Origin: Microbacterium dextranolyticum
GTDB lineage: Bacteria > Actinomycetota > Actinomycetes > Actinomycetales > Microbacteriaceae
Assembly: GCF_016907295.1 (NCBI RefSeq)
Contig: NZ_JAFBBR010000001.1
Span: 806,001 to 870,000, forward strand
DNA length: 64,000 nt
Direction of reading: 5' to 3'
Of this stretch, positions 49,138-57,938 are shown in pieces; the stretch's first letter is position 1; every line of letters begins with the position of its first letter. The position numbers and the translations under genes were made by a program. The notes under the pieces are model-generated. The model did not search any database. It saw only the letters and a list, made by a program, of their open reading frames with translations, and was not told the origin of the DNA.

Positions 49138-50565
49138 ATGGATGTCGAATCGGATGCCGCGGACTACGACCTCATCGTGATCGGGGCGGGCCCCGTCGGC
49201 GAGAACGTCGCCGACCGCGCGGTACAGGGCGGGCTGCGGGTCGCCATCGTGGAGAGCGAACTCGTCGGCGGCGAGTGCTCGTACTGGGCGTGCATGCCCT
49301 CAAAGACGCTGCTGCGCCCCGTCGCCGCGCTGAATGCGGCGCGTGCGGTGCCGGGGGCGGCGCCGGCGATCTCCGGTGGCGTCGATGTCGCGGCGACCCT
49401 GCGGGCCCGCGACGCGATGGTGCACGAGTGGAGTGACGACGGGCAGGTCGCCTGGCTCGACGGGGCCGGCATCGACCTGGTGCGCGGGCACGGACGGATC
49501 GACGGCGAGCGCAGCGTGCGGGTCGAGGCATCCGACGGCACGGTTCGCACGCTGCGTGCGCGCGACGCCGTCGCCGTCTGCACCGGCTCGGCTGCCCTCC
49601 TGCCCGACGTGCCGGGGCTCGCGGATGCCGCGCCGTGGACCAGTCGGGAGGCGACCGCGGTGCAGCAGGTGCCTGCGTCGCTCGCGATCCTCGGCGGCGG
49701 CGTGGTGGCGTGTGAGCTGGCCACGGCGTTCGCCTCGTTCGGGACGCGGGTGACCCTGATCGCCCGCTCGGGGCTGCTCGGCGGCCTCGAGCCGTTCGCG
49801 GGGGATGCCGTGGCGGCATCGCTGCGCGACGCGGGCGTCGAGGTCCGGATGCGGGCGCGGGCGCAGCGCGTGGATCGCGACGCCCACGGCGTGCGGATCA
49901 CTCTGGACGGCGGCGACGAGGTGACCGCCGACGAGCTGCTCGTCGCGACGGGGCGGGTGCCCCGCACGGCCGACGTCGGACTGGACGCGGTCGGCCTCGA
50001 GCCCGGCACGTGGATCGAGGTCGACGACACCCTCCGCGTCCCCGGCAGCGACTGGCTGTACGCCGTCGGCGACGTCACCCATCGCGCCCTTCTGACGCAT
50101 CAGGGCAAGTATCAGGCGCGCGCCGCCGGTGATGTCATCGCGGCCCGCGCCAGAGGCGGCGACGTGGACGACGCCCTGTGGGGGCGGCACGTCGCGACGG
50201 CCGACCATTCCGCCGTGCCGCAGGTGGTCTTCACCGAGCCGCAGGTCGCCGCCGTCGGTCTGACCGAGAAGCAGGCGACGGATGCCGGGATGCGCATCCG
50301 GGCGGTCGAGGTCGACCTCGCCGCGATCGCCGGTGCCGCCACGCACGCCGAGGGATACCGCGGCACCGCGCGCGCCCTCGTGGACGAGGACCGCCAGGTC
50401 ATCGTCGGCGCCACCCTGGTCGGAGCGGATCTCGCGGAGCTTCTGCACGCCGTGACAATCGCGGTCGTCGCCGAGGTGCCGCTCGCGCGCCTGTGGCACG
50501 CGGTCCCGGCCTACCCGACCATCAGTGAGCTCTGGCTGCGCTGGCTCGAGGCATACGGTCGCTGA
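49138..50565 (+). CDS. Pyridine nucleotide-disulfide oxidoreductase (Lpd/MerA-like)
   Basis: 475 aa. FAD loop [12 protein letters not shown] near residue 12, redox pair C47-SYWA-C52 followed by MPSK, NAD(P) loop [18 protein letters not shown] near 185, and [19 protein letters not shown] binding FAD. The C-terminal dimerisation domain has PAYPTISE (Tyr459, Glu464) where dihydrolipoamide dehydrogenases have the catalytic HPT-x-x-E histidine, so the substrate is probably not dihydrolipoamide. Substrate unknown. The ATG is chosen because it directly precedes the FAD motif. Confidence 0.88.
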   Translation: MDVESDAADYDLIVIGAGPVGENVADRAVQGGLRVAIVESELVGGECSYWACMPSKTLLRPVAALNAARAVPGAAPAISGGVDVAATLRARDAMVHEWSDDGQVAWLDGAGIDLVRGHGRIDGERSVRVEASDGTVRTLRARDAVAVCTGSAALLPDVPGLADAAPWTSREATAVQQVPASLAILGGGVVACELATAFASFGTRVTLIARSGLLGGLEPFAGDAVAASLRDAGVEVRMRARAQRVDRDAHGVRITLDGGDEVTADELLVATGRVPRTADVGLDAVGLEPGTWIEVDDTLRVPGSDWLYAVGDVTHRALLTHQGKYQARAAGDVIAARARGGDVDDALWGRHVATADHSAVPQVVFTEPQVAAVGLTEKQATDAGMRIRAVEVDLAAIAGAATHAEGYRGTARALVDEDRQVIVGATLVGADLAELLHAVTIAVVAEVPLARLWHAVPAYPTISELWLRWLEAYGR

Positions 50566-50610
50566 CCGGTTCACGGCGTTCTCACGGCCTGTTCACGGCC
50601 TGAGCGATAT

Positions 50611-50640
50611 GTGAACGATATATCGTTATGTATCGTTCAC
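50611..50640 (+). promoter_or_regulatory. Nested dyad, likely PadR operator
   Basis: GTGAACGATA (50611-50620) and TATCGTTCAC (50631-50640) are perfect 10-bp inverted repeats 10 bp apart; a 14-bp palindrome AACGATATATCGTT (50614-50627) overlaps the left arm. The core TATCGTT occurs three times on the two strands. It is 18 bp before the PadR ATG and AT-rich, so it most likely binds the PadR protein for self-control. Confidence 0.65.
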
Positions 50641-50658
50641 GATTCGACGGAGGTTCTC

Positions 50659-51333
50659 ATGAGCAACGCGTACGGCGGACACGGCTTCGGCGGTCCGGGA
50701 TTCGGCGACCGCGATCGCGGCGGCTTCGGCGGGTTCGGATCCGGCGGCGACGGCGGCAAGGGTTTCGGGGGAGCGGGCATGAGCGAGCTGTTCGACGTGC
50801 TCGGCCAGCTGAAGCAGAATGTCGAGCACGGCTTCGGCGCCCGGTTCGACATGAAGGCCGGAGGCCGGATGGGGCGTGGTGATGTGCGCGTCGCCATCCT
50901 CGCGCTCCTGGCTGAGCGACCCATGCACGGCTACCAGATCATCCAGCAGATCGACGAGCGCAGCGGCGGCGCGTGGAAGCCGAGCCCCGGGTCGGTCTAC
51001 CCCACGCTGCAGCTGCTCGCCGACGAGGGCATGGTCGAGGTCAACGAGCAGGACGGTCGCAAGACGTACGCGCTGACCGAGGCCGGACGCGCCGAAGCCG
51101 CCGACAAGCCCGCGCCCTGGCAGACGTCGGCCTCGGCGGGCGCCGACCCCGATGCGCCCGGTCGTGCGGCGGGCGACGGCCCCGGTTTCGGTGCGCTCCC
51201 GAAGGCGGGGGCGAACCTCGCGCAGGCGGCCATGCAGGTCGGTCGGATGGGATCGCCCGCGCAGGTGCAGCGAGCCGTCGACATCATCGACGAGGCGCGC
51301 CGCAAGCTGTACGCCATCCTCGCGGAGGACTGA
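50659..51333 (+). CDS. PadR family regulator with Gly/Phe-rich N-terminus
   Basis: 224 aa. Residues 1-37 are a low-complexity tract of Gly with Phe, Tyr, Asp and Arg (GFGGPGFGDRDRGGFGGFG). The PadR winged helix is at 75-140: VAILALLAERPMHGYQIIQQIDERSGGAWKPSPGSVYPTLQLLADEGMVE. A C-terminal helix (QVQRAVDIIDEARRKLYAIL) serves dimerisation. GGAGG stands 6 nt before the ATG. Followed at 4 bases by an ABC1 kinase gene, so the two form an operon. Confidence 0.92.
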   Translation: MSNAYGGHGFGGPGFGDRDRGGFGGFGSGGDGGKGFGGAGMSELFDVLGQLKQNVEHGFGARFDMKAGGRMGRGDVRVAILALLAERPMHGYQIIQQIDERSGGAWKPSPGSVYPTLQLLADEGMVEVNEQDGRKTYALTEAGRAEAADKPAPWQTSASAGADPDAPGRAAGDGPGFGALPKAGANLAQAAMQVGRMGSPAQVQRAVDIIDEARRKLYAILAED

Positions 51334-51337
51334 CCCG

Positions 51338-53113
51338 ATGCCGACGGAGGGCCGGCTGTCACCGGCAGCCGGCCCCCTCGCCGCGGCGCGCTCCGGCCGT
51401 GCCGGCCGAGCGGATGCCGCGGCCGACCCGCGGGCGCGCGCACGCTATCGGCGCATCGTCGGATTCGCGACGTCCGTCATGATCGCGACGTGGTGGTTCG
51501 ACCTCGTCCTGCCGCGAATCGGATTCCGCAGCCTCTCCGAGGGGGGCCGCGTCGCGCGGTTGCAGCGCACCGCGCGACGCTTCCGGGTGCTGGCGATCGA
51601 CCTCGGCGGTCTCATGATCAAGGTGGGGCAGTTCCTCTCGTCCCGACTCGATGTGCTGCCACCCGAGGTGACGAGCGAACTCGAGCAGCTGCAGGACGAG
51701 GTGCCGGCGGTCCCGTTCGCCGAGATCCGGTCACTGGCCGAGGCCGAGCTCGGCGTGCCGCTCGAGCGCGCGTACACCCGCGTCGACGAGGAGCCGGTAG
51801 CGGCGGCATCCCTCGGTCAAGCCCATCGTGCGCTGCTGTCGCCGGAAGACGCCGAGATCGCCGGGTTCGCGGAGGTCGTCGTCAAGGTGCAGCGGCCGGG
51901 CATCGACGAGATCGTCGAGATCGACCTCGCGGCACTGCGGACCATCGGCCGAAGGCTCAGCCGCATCCGCCTCGTCTCGGAACGGGTCGACGCACCCGCC
52001 CTCGTCGAGGAGTTCGCCGCAACCTGCCGCGAGGAGATCGACTACCTGCACGAGGGCGTCAACGCGGAGCGGTTCGACGAACTGTTCTCCGACGGGCGGC
52101 GCGTCGCGGCGCCCGTCGTCGTCTGGGAGCGCACCACGCGCCGTGTGCTCACCCTGTCGGATGTGACGGCCATCAAGCTGAACGACGTCGACGCGCTGCG
52201 CGCCGCCGGCATCGATCCCGCCGCGGTTGCGCGGGCGTTCGCCGAAGCGATGTTCGAGCAGCTGTTCGGCGCGGGGTTCTTCCACGCCGACCCGCACCCC
52301 GGGAACGTCTTCGTCACACCGCACGCTCCGGACGAGTCCGGCCGCACCTGGACCCTCACCTTCATCGACTTCGGAATGATGGGCCAGGTTCCCGCCGGAC
52401 TGCGGGCCGGGCTTCGCCGCATCGTGATCGCCGTGGCCGCGCGTGACGGCGCGGGGCTCGTCGCCGGCATCCAAGAGATCGGGGTGCTGCTGCCGGGCGC
52501 CGACACGACCGACCTGGAGCACGCCCTGACCGCCCTGTTCGCCCGCTTCGGCGGGCTGTCGTTCGGTGAGCTGCAGAACATCGATCCGCGCGAACTGCGC
52601 GACTTCGCCGACGAGTTCGGTGCCGCGATGCGGCAGTTGCCGGTGCAGCTGCCGGAGAACTTCCTACTCATCACGCGCGCCGTCTCTCTCACCTCGGGTG
52701 TGTGCAGTGCCCTGGACCCCCGCTTCAACGTGTGGCAGGCGATCGAGCCGTTCGCGCAGCGGCTGCTGCGCGAAGAGAGCCGCGACGTGTTGACGAATGC
52801 CACGCAAAGCGCCGTCTCGTATGCGCGGACGGTGCTCGGGCTGCCGCAACGGATCGACGCGGTCGTGGCACGGGTCGACCGCGGCGGACTCTCGGTCGAC
52901 ACGCCGCAGGTCGGCGACCGGCTCGATCGTCTCGAGGTTCTGCTGCGGCACACGGTCGCCGCCGTGGTCTTCGCCGCCCTGGTCGTGGGGGGAGCGCTGC
53001 TGATGCCGAGCGTTCCCGCCGTCGCCGCAGGGATGCTCGTCGTGAGCGTCGTTCCGTTGCTGTTCGCGCTGGCCGGTCTCGGCCGCACACGGGGTCGTTC
53101 ACGGCGTCGATGA
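51338..53113 (+). CDS. ABC1/UbiB (AarF) family atypical kinase
   Basis: 591 aa. The KxGQ motif (IKVGQFLSSRLDVLP) near residue 104, Ala-rich loop AAASLGQAH near 155, VVVKVQRPG with the lysine, HADPHPGN near 310 and IDFG near 340 are all intact. Two C-terminal membrane helices (about 540-580). UbiB proteins help move or modify quinones and other lipids with ATP; in this menaquinone-using phylum the lipid is unknown. Same operon as PadR. Confidence 0.9.
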   Translation: MPTEGRLSPAAGPLAAARSGRAGRADAAADPRARARYRRIVGFATSVMIATWWFDLVLPRIGFRSLSEGGRVARLQRTARRFRVLAIDLGGLMIKVGQFLSSRLDVLPPEVTSELEQLQDEVPAVPFAEIRSLAEAELGVPLERAYTRVDEEPVAAASLGQAHRALLSPEDAEIAGFAEVVVKVQRPGIDEIVEIDLAALRTIGRRLSRIRLVSERVDAPALVEEFAATCREEIDYLHEGVNAERFDELFSDGRRVAAPVVVWERTTRRVLTLSDVTAIKLNDVDALRAAGIDPAAVARAFAEAMFEQLFGAGFFHADPHPGNVFVTPHAPDESGRTWTLTFIDFGMMGQVPAGLRAGLRRIVIAVAARDGAGLVAGIQEIGVLLPGADTTDLEHALTALFARFGGLSFGELQNIDPRELRDFADEFGAAMRQLPVQLPENFLLITRAVSLTSGVCSALDPRFNVWQAIEPFAQRLLREESRDVLTNATQSAVSYARTVLGLPQRIDAVVARVDRGGLSVDTPQVGDRLDRLEVLLRHTVAAVVFAALVVGGALLMPSVPAVAAGMLVVSVVPLLFALAGLGRTRGRSRRR

Positions 53114-53227
53114 AGGCCGTCCGTCGCACCCACCGGTCCTCTGTGGGCCACGGCGTGTCGCGTCGGGGCTGAGCAGATGAACATGCCCTGAACACCGTCC
53201 CGGTCGCACCGATCGGGGTCGCCGCCG

Positions 53228-54343
53228 ATGGCAGAGTACTGGCATCCGTCGACCACCCCCTCGCTACAGGACGGCCCATCCGTGACGACGAAGCTGCGCA
53301 ACGCACCGGCGGCGTCTCCGGTGCTCGACCCGCACCGCGGCGACGCTCTGCTGCGACCGGCGGCGCTCGCGAAGGTCTGGACCGGGCGCGACGCGCCGTT
53401 CGAGACGATGGCGGTTCCGGGCGTGCTGCTCGGGCCCGGTGATGCGATCGTCGCGGTCGAACTGGCCACGGTCTGCGGCAACGACGTGCGGATCGTGGCG
53501 GGCGCGCGGCCCGCCCCTGCGCCGCTCGTGCTGGGGCACGAATACGTGGGCCGGATCGTCGCACTGAGTCCGTCGGGCGCGCACGATGCGTCGGGTTCCG
53601 CGCTGCGCCTCGGGGATCGTGTCGTGGCGGGGAGCGTCGTCGACCCCGCCGGGCCCGGCTCAGGTTCGCCCGAGGACGATTCCGACGCGGGAGTCCCGGC
53701 CGCCGACGGTCCGTCGCGGCGGGTGCGTCACTACGGTGCCGAGCGGATCGGCGCGCACTGGGAGCTCAGCGGAGCCTTCGCCACCCACGTGCACGTGCGC
53801 CGCGGCACCGCGATCGTGCCCGTCGGCGAGCGGATCCCCGCCCGCGTCGCGGCGCCGGCCGCGTGCGGCGCCGCCGTCGCGTGGGCCGCCCTGCGGCATG
53901 CGGAGCAGTCCACCCGGCTGGCGCAGGCGGTCGTGCAGATCGACGGAGCCGGTCTGGTGGGGCTCACCGCGACGTCGATGGCCGCCGATCGCGGTGCGCG
54001 CGTCGTGGTCTCGGAACCGGACCGACGCCGACGCGTGCTCGCCCGCAGATTCGGTGCGGTGGCCGCCTACGACCCCTGCGACCGCGCCGCGCGCGAGAAG
54101 GCGCTGCGCAAGGCCGGCGCCACCGTCGTCGATGTCGTCCTCGACGGGGTCGGTGACGACGGCGCGCACGATGCCTCGGGCGCTGACCTGCGCGCGGCGA
54201 TCGACTACCTGCGCGGCGCGTGGGGGCGACGTCCGTTCGAAGACCTCGTCGACCCCGTGCTGCCGCTCGACGCCGTCGATGAGGCCCTGCGGCTGTCGGG
54301 TCCGGGGGGCCCGGTGCGGGTGGGGATCGACCCGCGTCGCTGA
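53228..54343 (+). CDS. Zinc-type alcohol dehydrogenase family protein
   Basis: 371 aa, MDR superfamily. Catalytic zinc ligands are seen in TVCGNDVR (Cys83) and LGHEYVGRIV; the NAD(P) loop is GAGLVGLTATSMAADRGA near residue 235. The four-cysteine structural zinc lobe is missing and in its place is an acidic Gly/Ser/Asp-rich insert (about 140-165). Alternative start GTG at 53282 would remove 18 residues. Substrate unknown. It ends 57 bases before the aminopeptidase gene. Confidence 0.82.
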   Translation: MAEYWHPSTTPSLQDGPSVTTKLRNAPAASPVLDPHRGDALLRPAALAKVWTGRDAPFETMAVPGVLLGPGDAIVAVELATVCGNDVRIVAGARPAPAPLVLGHEYVGRIVALSPSGAHDASGSALRLGDRVVAGSVVDPAGPGSGSPEDDSDAGVPAADGPSRRVRHYGAERIGAHWELSGAFATHVHVRRGTAIVPVGERIPARVAAPAACGAAVAWAALRHAEQSTRLAQAVVQIDGAGLVGLTATSMAADRGARVVVSEPDRRRRVLARRFGAVAAYDPCDRAAREKALRKAGATVVDVVLDGVGDDGAHDASGADLRAAIDYLRGAWGRRPFEDLVDPVLPLDAVDEALRLSGPGGPVRVGIDPRR

Positions 54344-54388
54344 CGGGGCCCGGTGCGGGCGACGCCGAGGTCGCAGCGGCGGGCGAAC

Positions 54389-54394
54389 TACCCT
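54389..54394 (+). promoter_or_regulatory. TACCCT -10 box of the M18 aminopeptidase (leaderless)
   Basis: TACCCT ends 6 nt before the GTG at 54401, deciding this start over an in-frame ATG/GTG upstream. Confidence 0.55.
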
Positions 54395-54400
54395 GGAGGG

Positions 54401-55687
54401 GTGTCCGACCTCGCCGCCATCCGTGCCCATGCCGACGACCTCGCCGACTTCGTCGCCGCTTCGCCGTCGAGCGTCCATGCCGCCGCCGAGGTGGCGCGCC
54501 GACTGATCGACGCCGGGTTCACGGCGCTCGACGAGGCCGACGCCTGGCCGATCGAGCCCGGCACGCGGCACCTCGTCGTGCGTGACGGCGCCGTCATCGC
54601 CTGGGTCGTCCCCGGCCGTGCCGACGCGGCGACGGCCTTTCGGATCTTCGGCGCGCACAGCGACTCGCCGGCATTCAAACTCAAGCCGAAGCCGACGACC
54701 GGACGGTACGGCTGGCTGCAAGCGGGCGTGGAGATCTACGGCGGACCGCTGCTGAACTCGTGGCTCGACCGCGAGCTCCGTCTCGCGGGACGCCTCGTGC
54801 TCGACGACGGCACCGAACGCCTCGCGGCGACGGGGCCGCTGCTGCGGCTGCCGCAGCTCGCGATCCACCTCGACCGTGAGGCGAACGACCACCTCGCGCT
54901 GCACAAGCAGAACCAGACGCAGCCCGTGTGGGGTCTCGGCGACGCGGCATCCGCCGACCTGCTCGCCGAGGTCGCCGCCGCCGCCGACGTGGACCCCGCC
55001 CGCATCCGCGGCTACGACCTCGTGACGGCCGACGCGGCTCGCGGAGTCGTGTTCGGCAAGGACGACGCGTTCTTCGCGAGCGGACGCCTCGACGACCTCG
55101 CCTCCGTGCACGCGGGTGTCGTCGCGCTGGCCGCGGCGGGAACGGACGCCGAGCACATCGCGATGCTCGCTGTCTTCGACCATGAAGAGGTCGGCTCGGG
55201 CACCCGTACGGGCGCCGCCGGACCGTTTCTGGCCGACGTGATCGAGCGGGTGCAGCTCGGCCTCGGCGCCTCGCGCGAACAGCAGCTGCGCGCGCTCGCC
55301 GGCTCGTGGTGCGTCTCGAGCGACGTCGGCCACTCCGTCCACCCGAACTATCCCGAGAAGCACGACCCGGTCGTGCAGCCCGTGCTCGGCTCGGGCCCGA
55401 TCCTCAAGATCAACGCCAACCAGCGCTACGCGACGGATGCCGCCGGCGCCGCCGCCTGGAACGGCTGGTGCGAGGCCGCGGGTGTCGTCTCGCAGGAGTT
55501 CATCTCGAACAACGCGGTGCCGTGCGGCTCGACGATCGGCCCGATCACGGCGACCCGTCTCGGCATCCGCACCGTCGACGTCGGCATCCCGATCCTGTCG
55601 ATGCACTCCGCGCGTGAGCTCGCCGGAACGAGCGATCTTCTCGCACTGACCCGCGTTGCGGCGGAGTTCTTCCGCACGCGGCGTTGA
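54401..55687 (+). CDS. M18 family aminopeptidase
   Basis: 428 aa, a cytosolic dizinc aminopeptidase. Zinc ligands and catalytic residues are in AHSDSPAFKLKP near residue 85, SGRLDDLAS near 228, FDHEEVGSGT near 262 (catalytic Glu), SSDVGHSVHPNYPEKH near 308 and the last His in ILSMHSARE near 403. Cuts N-terminal residues, often acidic, from peptides. Followed by a perfect palindrome terminator. Confidence 0.92.
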   Translation: MSDLAAIRAHADDLADFVAASPSSVHAAAEVARRLIDAGFTALDEADAWPIEPGTRHLVVRDGAVIAWVVPGRADAATAFRIFGAHSDSPAFKLKPKPTTGRYGWLQAGVEIYGGPLLNSWLDRELRLAGRLVLDDGTERLAATGPLLRLPQLAIHLDREANDHLALHKQNQTQPVWGLGDAASADLLAEVAAAADVDPARIRGYDLVTADAARGVVFGKDDAFFASGRLDDLASVHAGVVALAAAGTDAEHIAMLAVFDHEEVGSGTRTGAAGPFLADVIERVQLGLGASREQQLRALAGSWCVSSDVGHSVHPNYPEKHDPVVQPVLGSGPILKINANQRYATDAAGAAAWNGWCEAAGVVSQEFISNNAVPCGSTIGPITATRLGIRTVDVGIPILSMHSARELAGTSDLLALTRVAAEFFRTRR

Positions 55688-55694
55688 GTCCTCG

Positions 55695-55724
55695 CACCGC
55701 TCCCGCCGCGCGGCGGGAGCGGTG
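55695..55724. terminator. Perfect 30-bp palindrome between aminopeptidase and msrA
   Basis: Bases 55695-55709 are followed directly by their complement 55710-55724 (CACCGCTCCCGCCGC and reverse). Stem of 13 bp with a 4-nt turn. Convergent gene ends on both sides. Confidence 0.7.
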
Positions 55725-55772
55725 GGGCAGAGCTCACTGCGCCCGAGTCGGCGCCGTGCCGGAGCGGAGGCC

Positions 55773-56309
55773 TCAGGCCTCGGCGCGGGGCGGCAGCACC
55801 CAGCCGGCGCGGGGGAAGTGGCAGGTGTAGCCGTTGGGGATCCGCAGCAGGTAGTCCTGGTGCTCGGGCTCGGCTTCCCAGAACGCGCCGAGGGGCTCGA
55901 TCGTCGTGACGGCCGGGGCGGGCCACAGGCCCGAGGCGTCGACGTCGGCGATGGTCTCTCTCGCGACCGCGTCCTGCGCGGGTGTCACGGGGAAGATGGC
56001 CGATCGATAGCTCGAGCCGATGTCGTTGCCCTGGCGATCGAGGGTCGACGGGTCGTGGATCTGGAAGAAGAACGCGAGGATGTCGCGGTACGTGGTCGCG
56101 GCCGGGTCGAAGACGATCTCGACGGCCTCGGCATGCCCGGGGTGGTGGCGGTAGGTGGCGTGGTCGTTGGTGCCGCCGGTGTAGCCGACCCGCGTGTCGA
56201 GGACGCCCGGCTGGCGCCGGATGAGGTCTTCCATGCCCCAGAAGCAGCCGCCGGCGAGGATCGCCGTCTCGGTGCCCGGGGTGCGGGTGATGCTGCCGTC
56301 GTCGGTCAT
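55773..56309 (-). CDS. msrA: Peptide methionine sulfoxide reductase MsrA
   Basis: 178 aa. Reduces methionine-S-sulfoxide. The catalytic Cys22 is in [39 protein letters not shown] and the later [22 protein letters not shown] are family marks. No resolving Cys is visible in the C-terminus, so recycling probably uses an external thiol or a single-Cys mechanism. GAGGAG precedes the ATG. Confidence 0.95.
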   Translation of the reverse strand: MTDDGSITRTPGTETAILAGGCFWGMEDLIRRQPGVLDTRVGYTGGTNDHATYRHHPGHAEAVEIVFDPAATTYRDILAFFFQIHDPSTLDRQGNDIGSSYRSAIFPVTPAQDAVARETIADVDASGLWPAPAVTTIEPLGAFWEAEPEHQDYLLRIPNGYTCHFPRAGWVLPPRAEA

Positions 56310-56450
56310 GGTGTGCTCCTCGAAGTGTCATCCCCGGGTCGTCGGGGTGATCCGTCTGTCGCCGCGATCGCGGCCTCGGGGGAGACAACGTCGCTTCTGT
56401 CGATTCTGGTCCCTCGCGAACCTCCGAAGGCGCTGAGAGAGCCGTCGCGG

Positions 56451-56563
56451 TAGAATGGATGCCTCCGCAGCGCCCACCGGTGCTGCGAGGTGCATCTACC
56501 AGCTCGATCGCGAACCGGGAAAAGGCGGCACGTCACAGGCGAGCCGATTCTCCGGAGGAGCAC
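56451..56563 (+). promoter_or_regulatory. TAGAAT promoter and structured leader of the MFS gene
   Basis: TAGAAT (56451-56456) begins a leader of roughly 100 nt. Its first half folds as a 9-bp stem with one G-U pair, CGCAGCGCC (56466-56474) against GGTGCTGCG (56479-56487). Just before the start CTCC pairs with GGAG of the Shine-Dalgarno region, so access to the ribosome site could be controlled. I match it to no known riboswitch. Confidence 0.4.
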
Positions 56564-57895
56564 GTGGACCCCACCGACACCGACGCCCACCCGATCGCGC
56601 GCGGCGCGACCGCTCACGCGGATGAACGGCTGCGCACGCGCGCGCACACCGCGGCCCCGGCGCAGCGGAGCGCATCGCCTGCGTCCGCCGGCCTGCTGGC
56701 GCACACCGGATGGGTGTACTGGCCCCTCGCCTTCATCGCGCGCCTGCCTTTCGCCATGATGACGGTCGGGGTCCTCATGCTGGTCGTCTCGGCGACCCAC
56801 TCGGTTGCCCTCGGCGGGGCCACCTCCGCCGCCGTCGGCATCGGCGTGGTGATCGCCGGGCCGGTGATCGGCGATCTCGTCGACCGTCACGGGCAGCGGC
56901 TGGTGCTCGTCCCCGTCGGGCTCGCCAACGGCATCCTGCTCGCACTCTTCCCCCTGATCGCGACCGAGGACAGGCCGGCCGGGGTGCTGCTGGCGGCGGC
57001 TCTCGCCATCGGGCTGACGGCGCCGCAGGCGTCGGCGATGTCGCGCAGTCGGCTGCTCGCCATCATCGGGGCGCGGGTGGCTCCCGACAGGCGCGCCCGA
57101 ACGACCAGTCGCATGATGTCGTACGAGTCGGCCGCCGACGAGACGGCGTTCGTGATCGGTCCGGTCCTGGTCGGTGTGTTCGCCGCCCTGATCGCGCCGT
57201 GGGCGCCGATCGCGATCGCCGCCGCGCTGAGCCTCGGTTTCGTGACGGCGTTCGCGTTGCATCCGACAGCGCGCACGTCGCCGTCGGGGGTGGATGCCAT
57301 CGGCACCCGTGCACCGATCCGCGATGTCCTGTCCACCCGGATCCTCGTGCTCGTGGGGGCGGCCTCCTCGGTCGGCCTCTTCTTCGGGACGACCCTCACA
57401 TCGCTGACGGCCTTCGCGCAGGAACGCGGTGCCGAAGAGCAGGCGGGGCTCCTCTACGGGCTCCTGGGGGTCGGGTCGGCCGTGCTCGCCCTCGCCGTCG
57501 GCCTGCTGCCGGCGCGATTCGCGCTGCGGCGCCGGTGGATCGCGTTCGCGCTCGTGCTGACCGCCTCGGCGATCGGCTATGCCACCGCGACGACGCTGTC
57601 GGACGTCGCGGTCTGGCTGCTCGTGATGGGGCTCGGTGTGGGGCCGACGCTGGTCACCCTCTTCTCGCTCGCGGGCGAGCGGGCACCGCTCGGGCGCACA
57701 GCCACGACCCTGACGCTGCTCGGTTCGGCGCTGACCCTCGCGCAGGCGCTGTCGTCGGCGTTCACCGGCTGGATCGCGCAGGAGTTCTCCACCCGTGCGG
57801 CCCTCACCCTGCCCGCGATGGCCGCGGCTCTCGCCCTGGCGTTCGGGGTCGTCAACCTCGTGATCGAGCGCCGCGCGCGCCGCACGGCGGTGTGA
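56564..57895 (+). CDS. MFS transporter
   Basis: 443 aa, about twelve membrane segments after a 45-residue polar N-terminus. IARLPFAMMTVGVLMLVV in helix 1, GPVIGDLVDRHGQR as motif A and TSRMMSYESAADETAFVIGPVLVG near residue 195 resemble sugar-efflux or drug-efflux MFS proteins. Substrate unknown. The GTG at 56564 is chosen for its GGAGGAG 3-9 nt upstream. Confidence 0.85.
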   Translation: MDPTDTDAHPIARGATAHADERLRTRAHTAAPAQRSASPASAGLLAHTGWVYWPLAFIARLPFAMMTVGVLMLVVSATHSVALGGATSAAVGIGVVIAGPVIGDLVDRHGQRLVLVPVGLANGILLALFPLIATEDRPAGVLLAAALAIGLTAPQASAMSRSRLLAIIGARVAPDRRARTTSRMMSYESAADETAFVIGPVLVGVFAALIAPWAPIAIAAALSLGFVTAFALHPTARTSPSGVDAIGTRAPIRDVLSTRILVLVGAASSVGLFFGTTLTSLTAFAQERGAEEQAGLLYGLLGVGSAVLALAVGLLPARFALRRRWIAFALVLTASAIGYATATTLSDVAVWLLVMGLGVGPTLVTLFSLAGERAPLGRTATTLTLLGSALTLAQALSSAFTGWIAQEFSTRAALTLPAMAAALALAFGVVNLVIERRARRTAV

Positions 57896-57938
57896 TCGCC
57901 GGCCTCACGCGGGCGCCCGGCTCGTCGTGACGGCCGGG

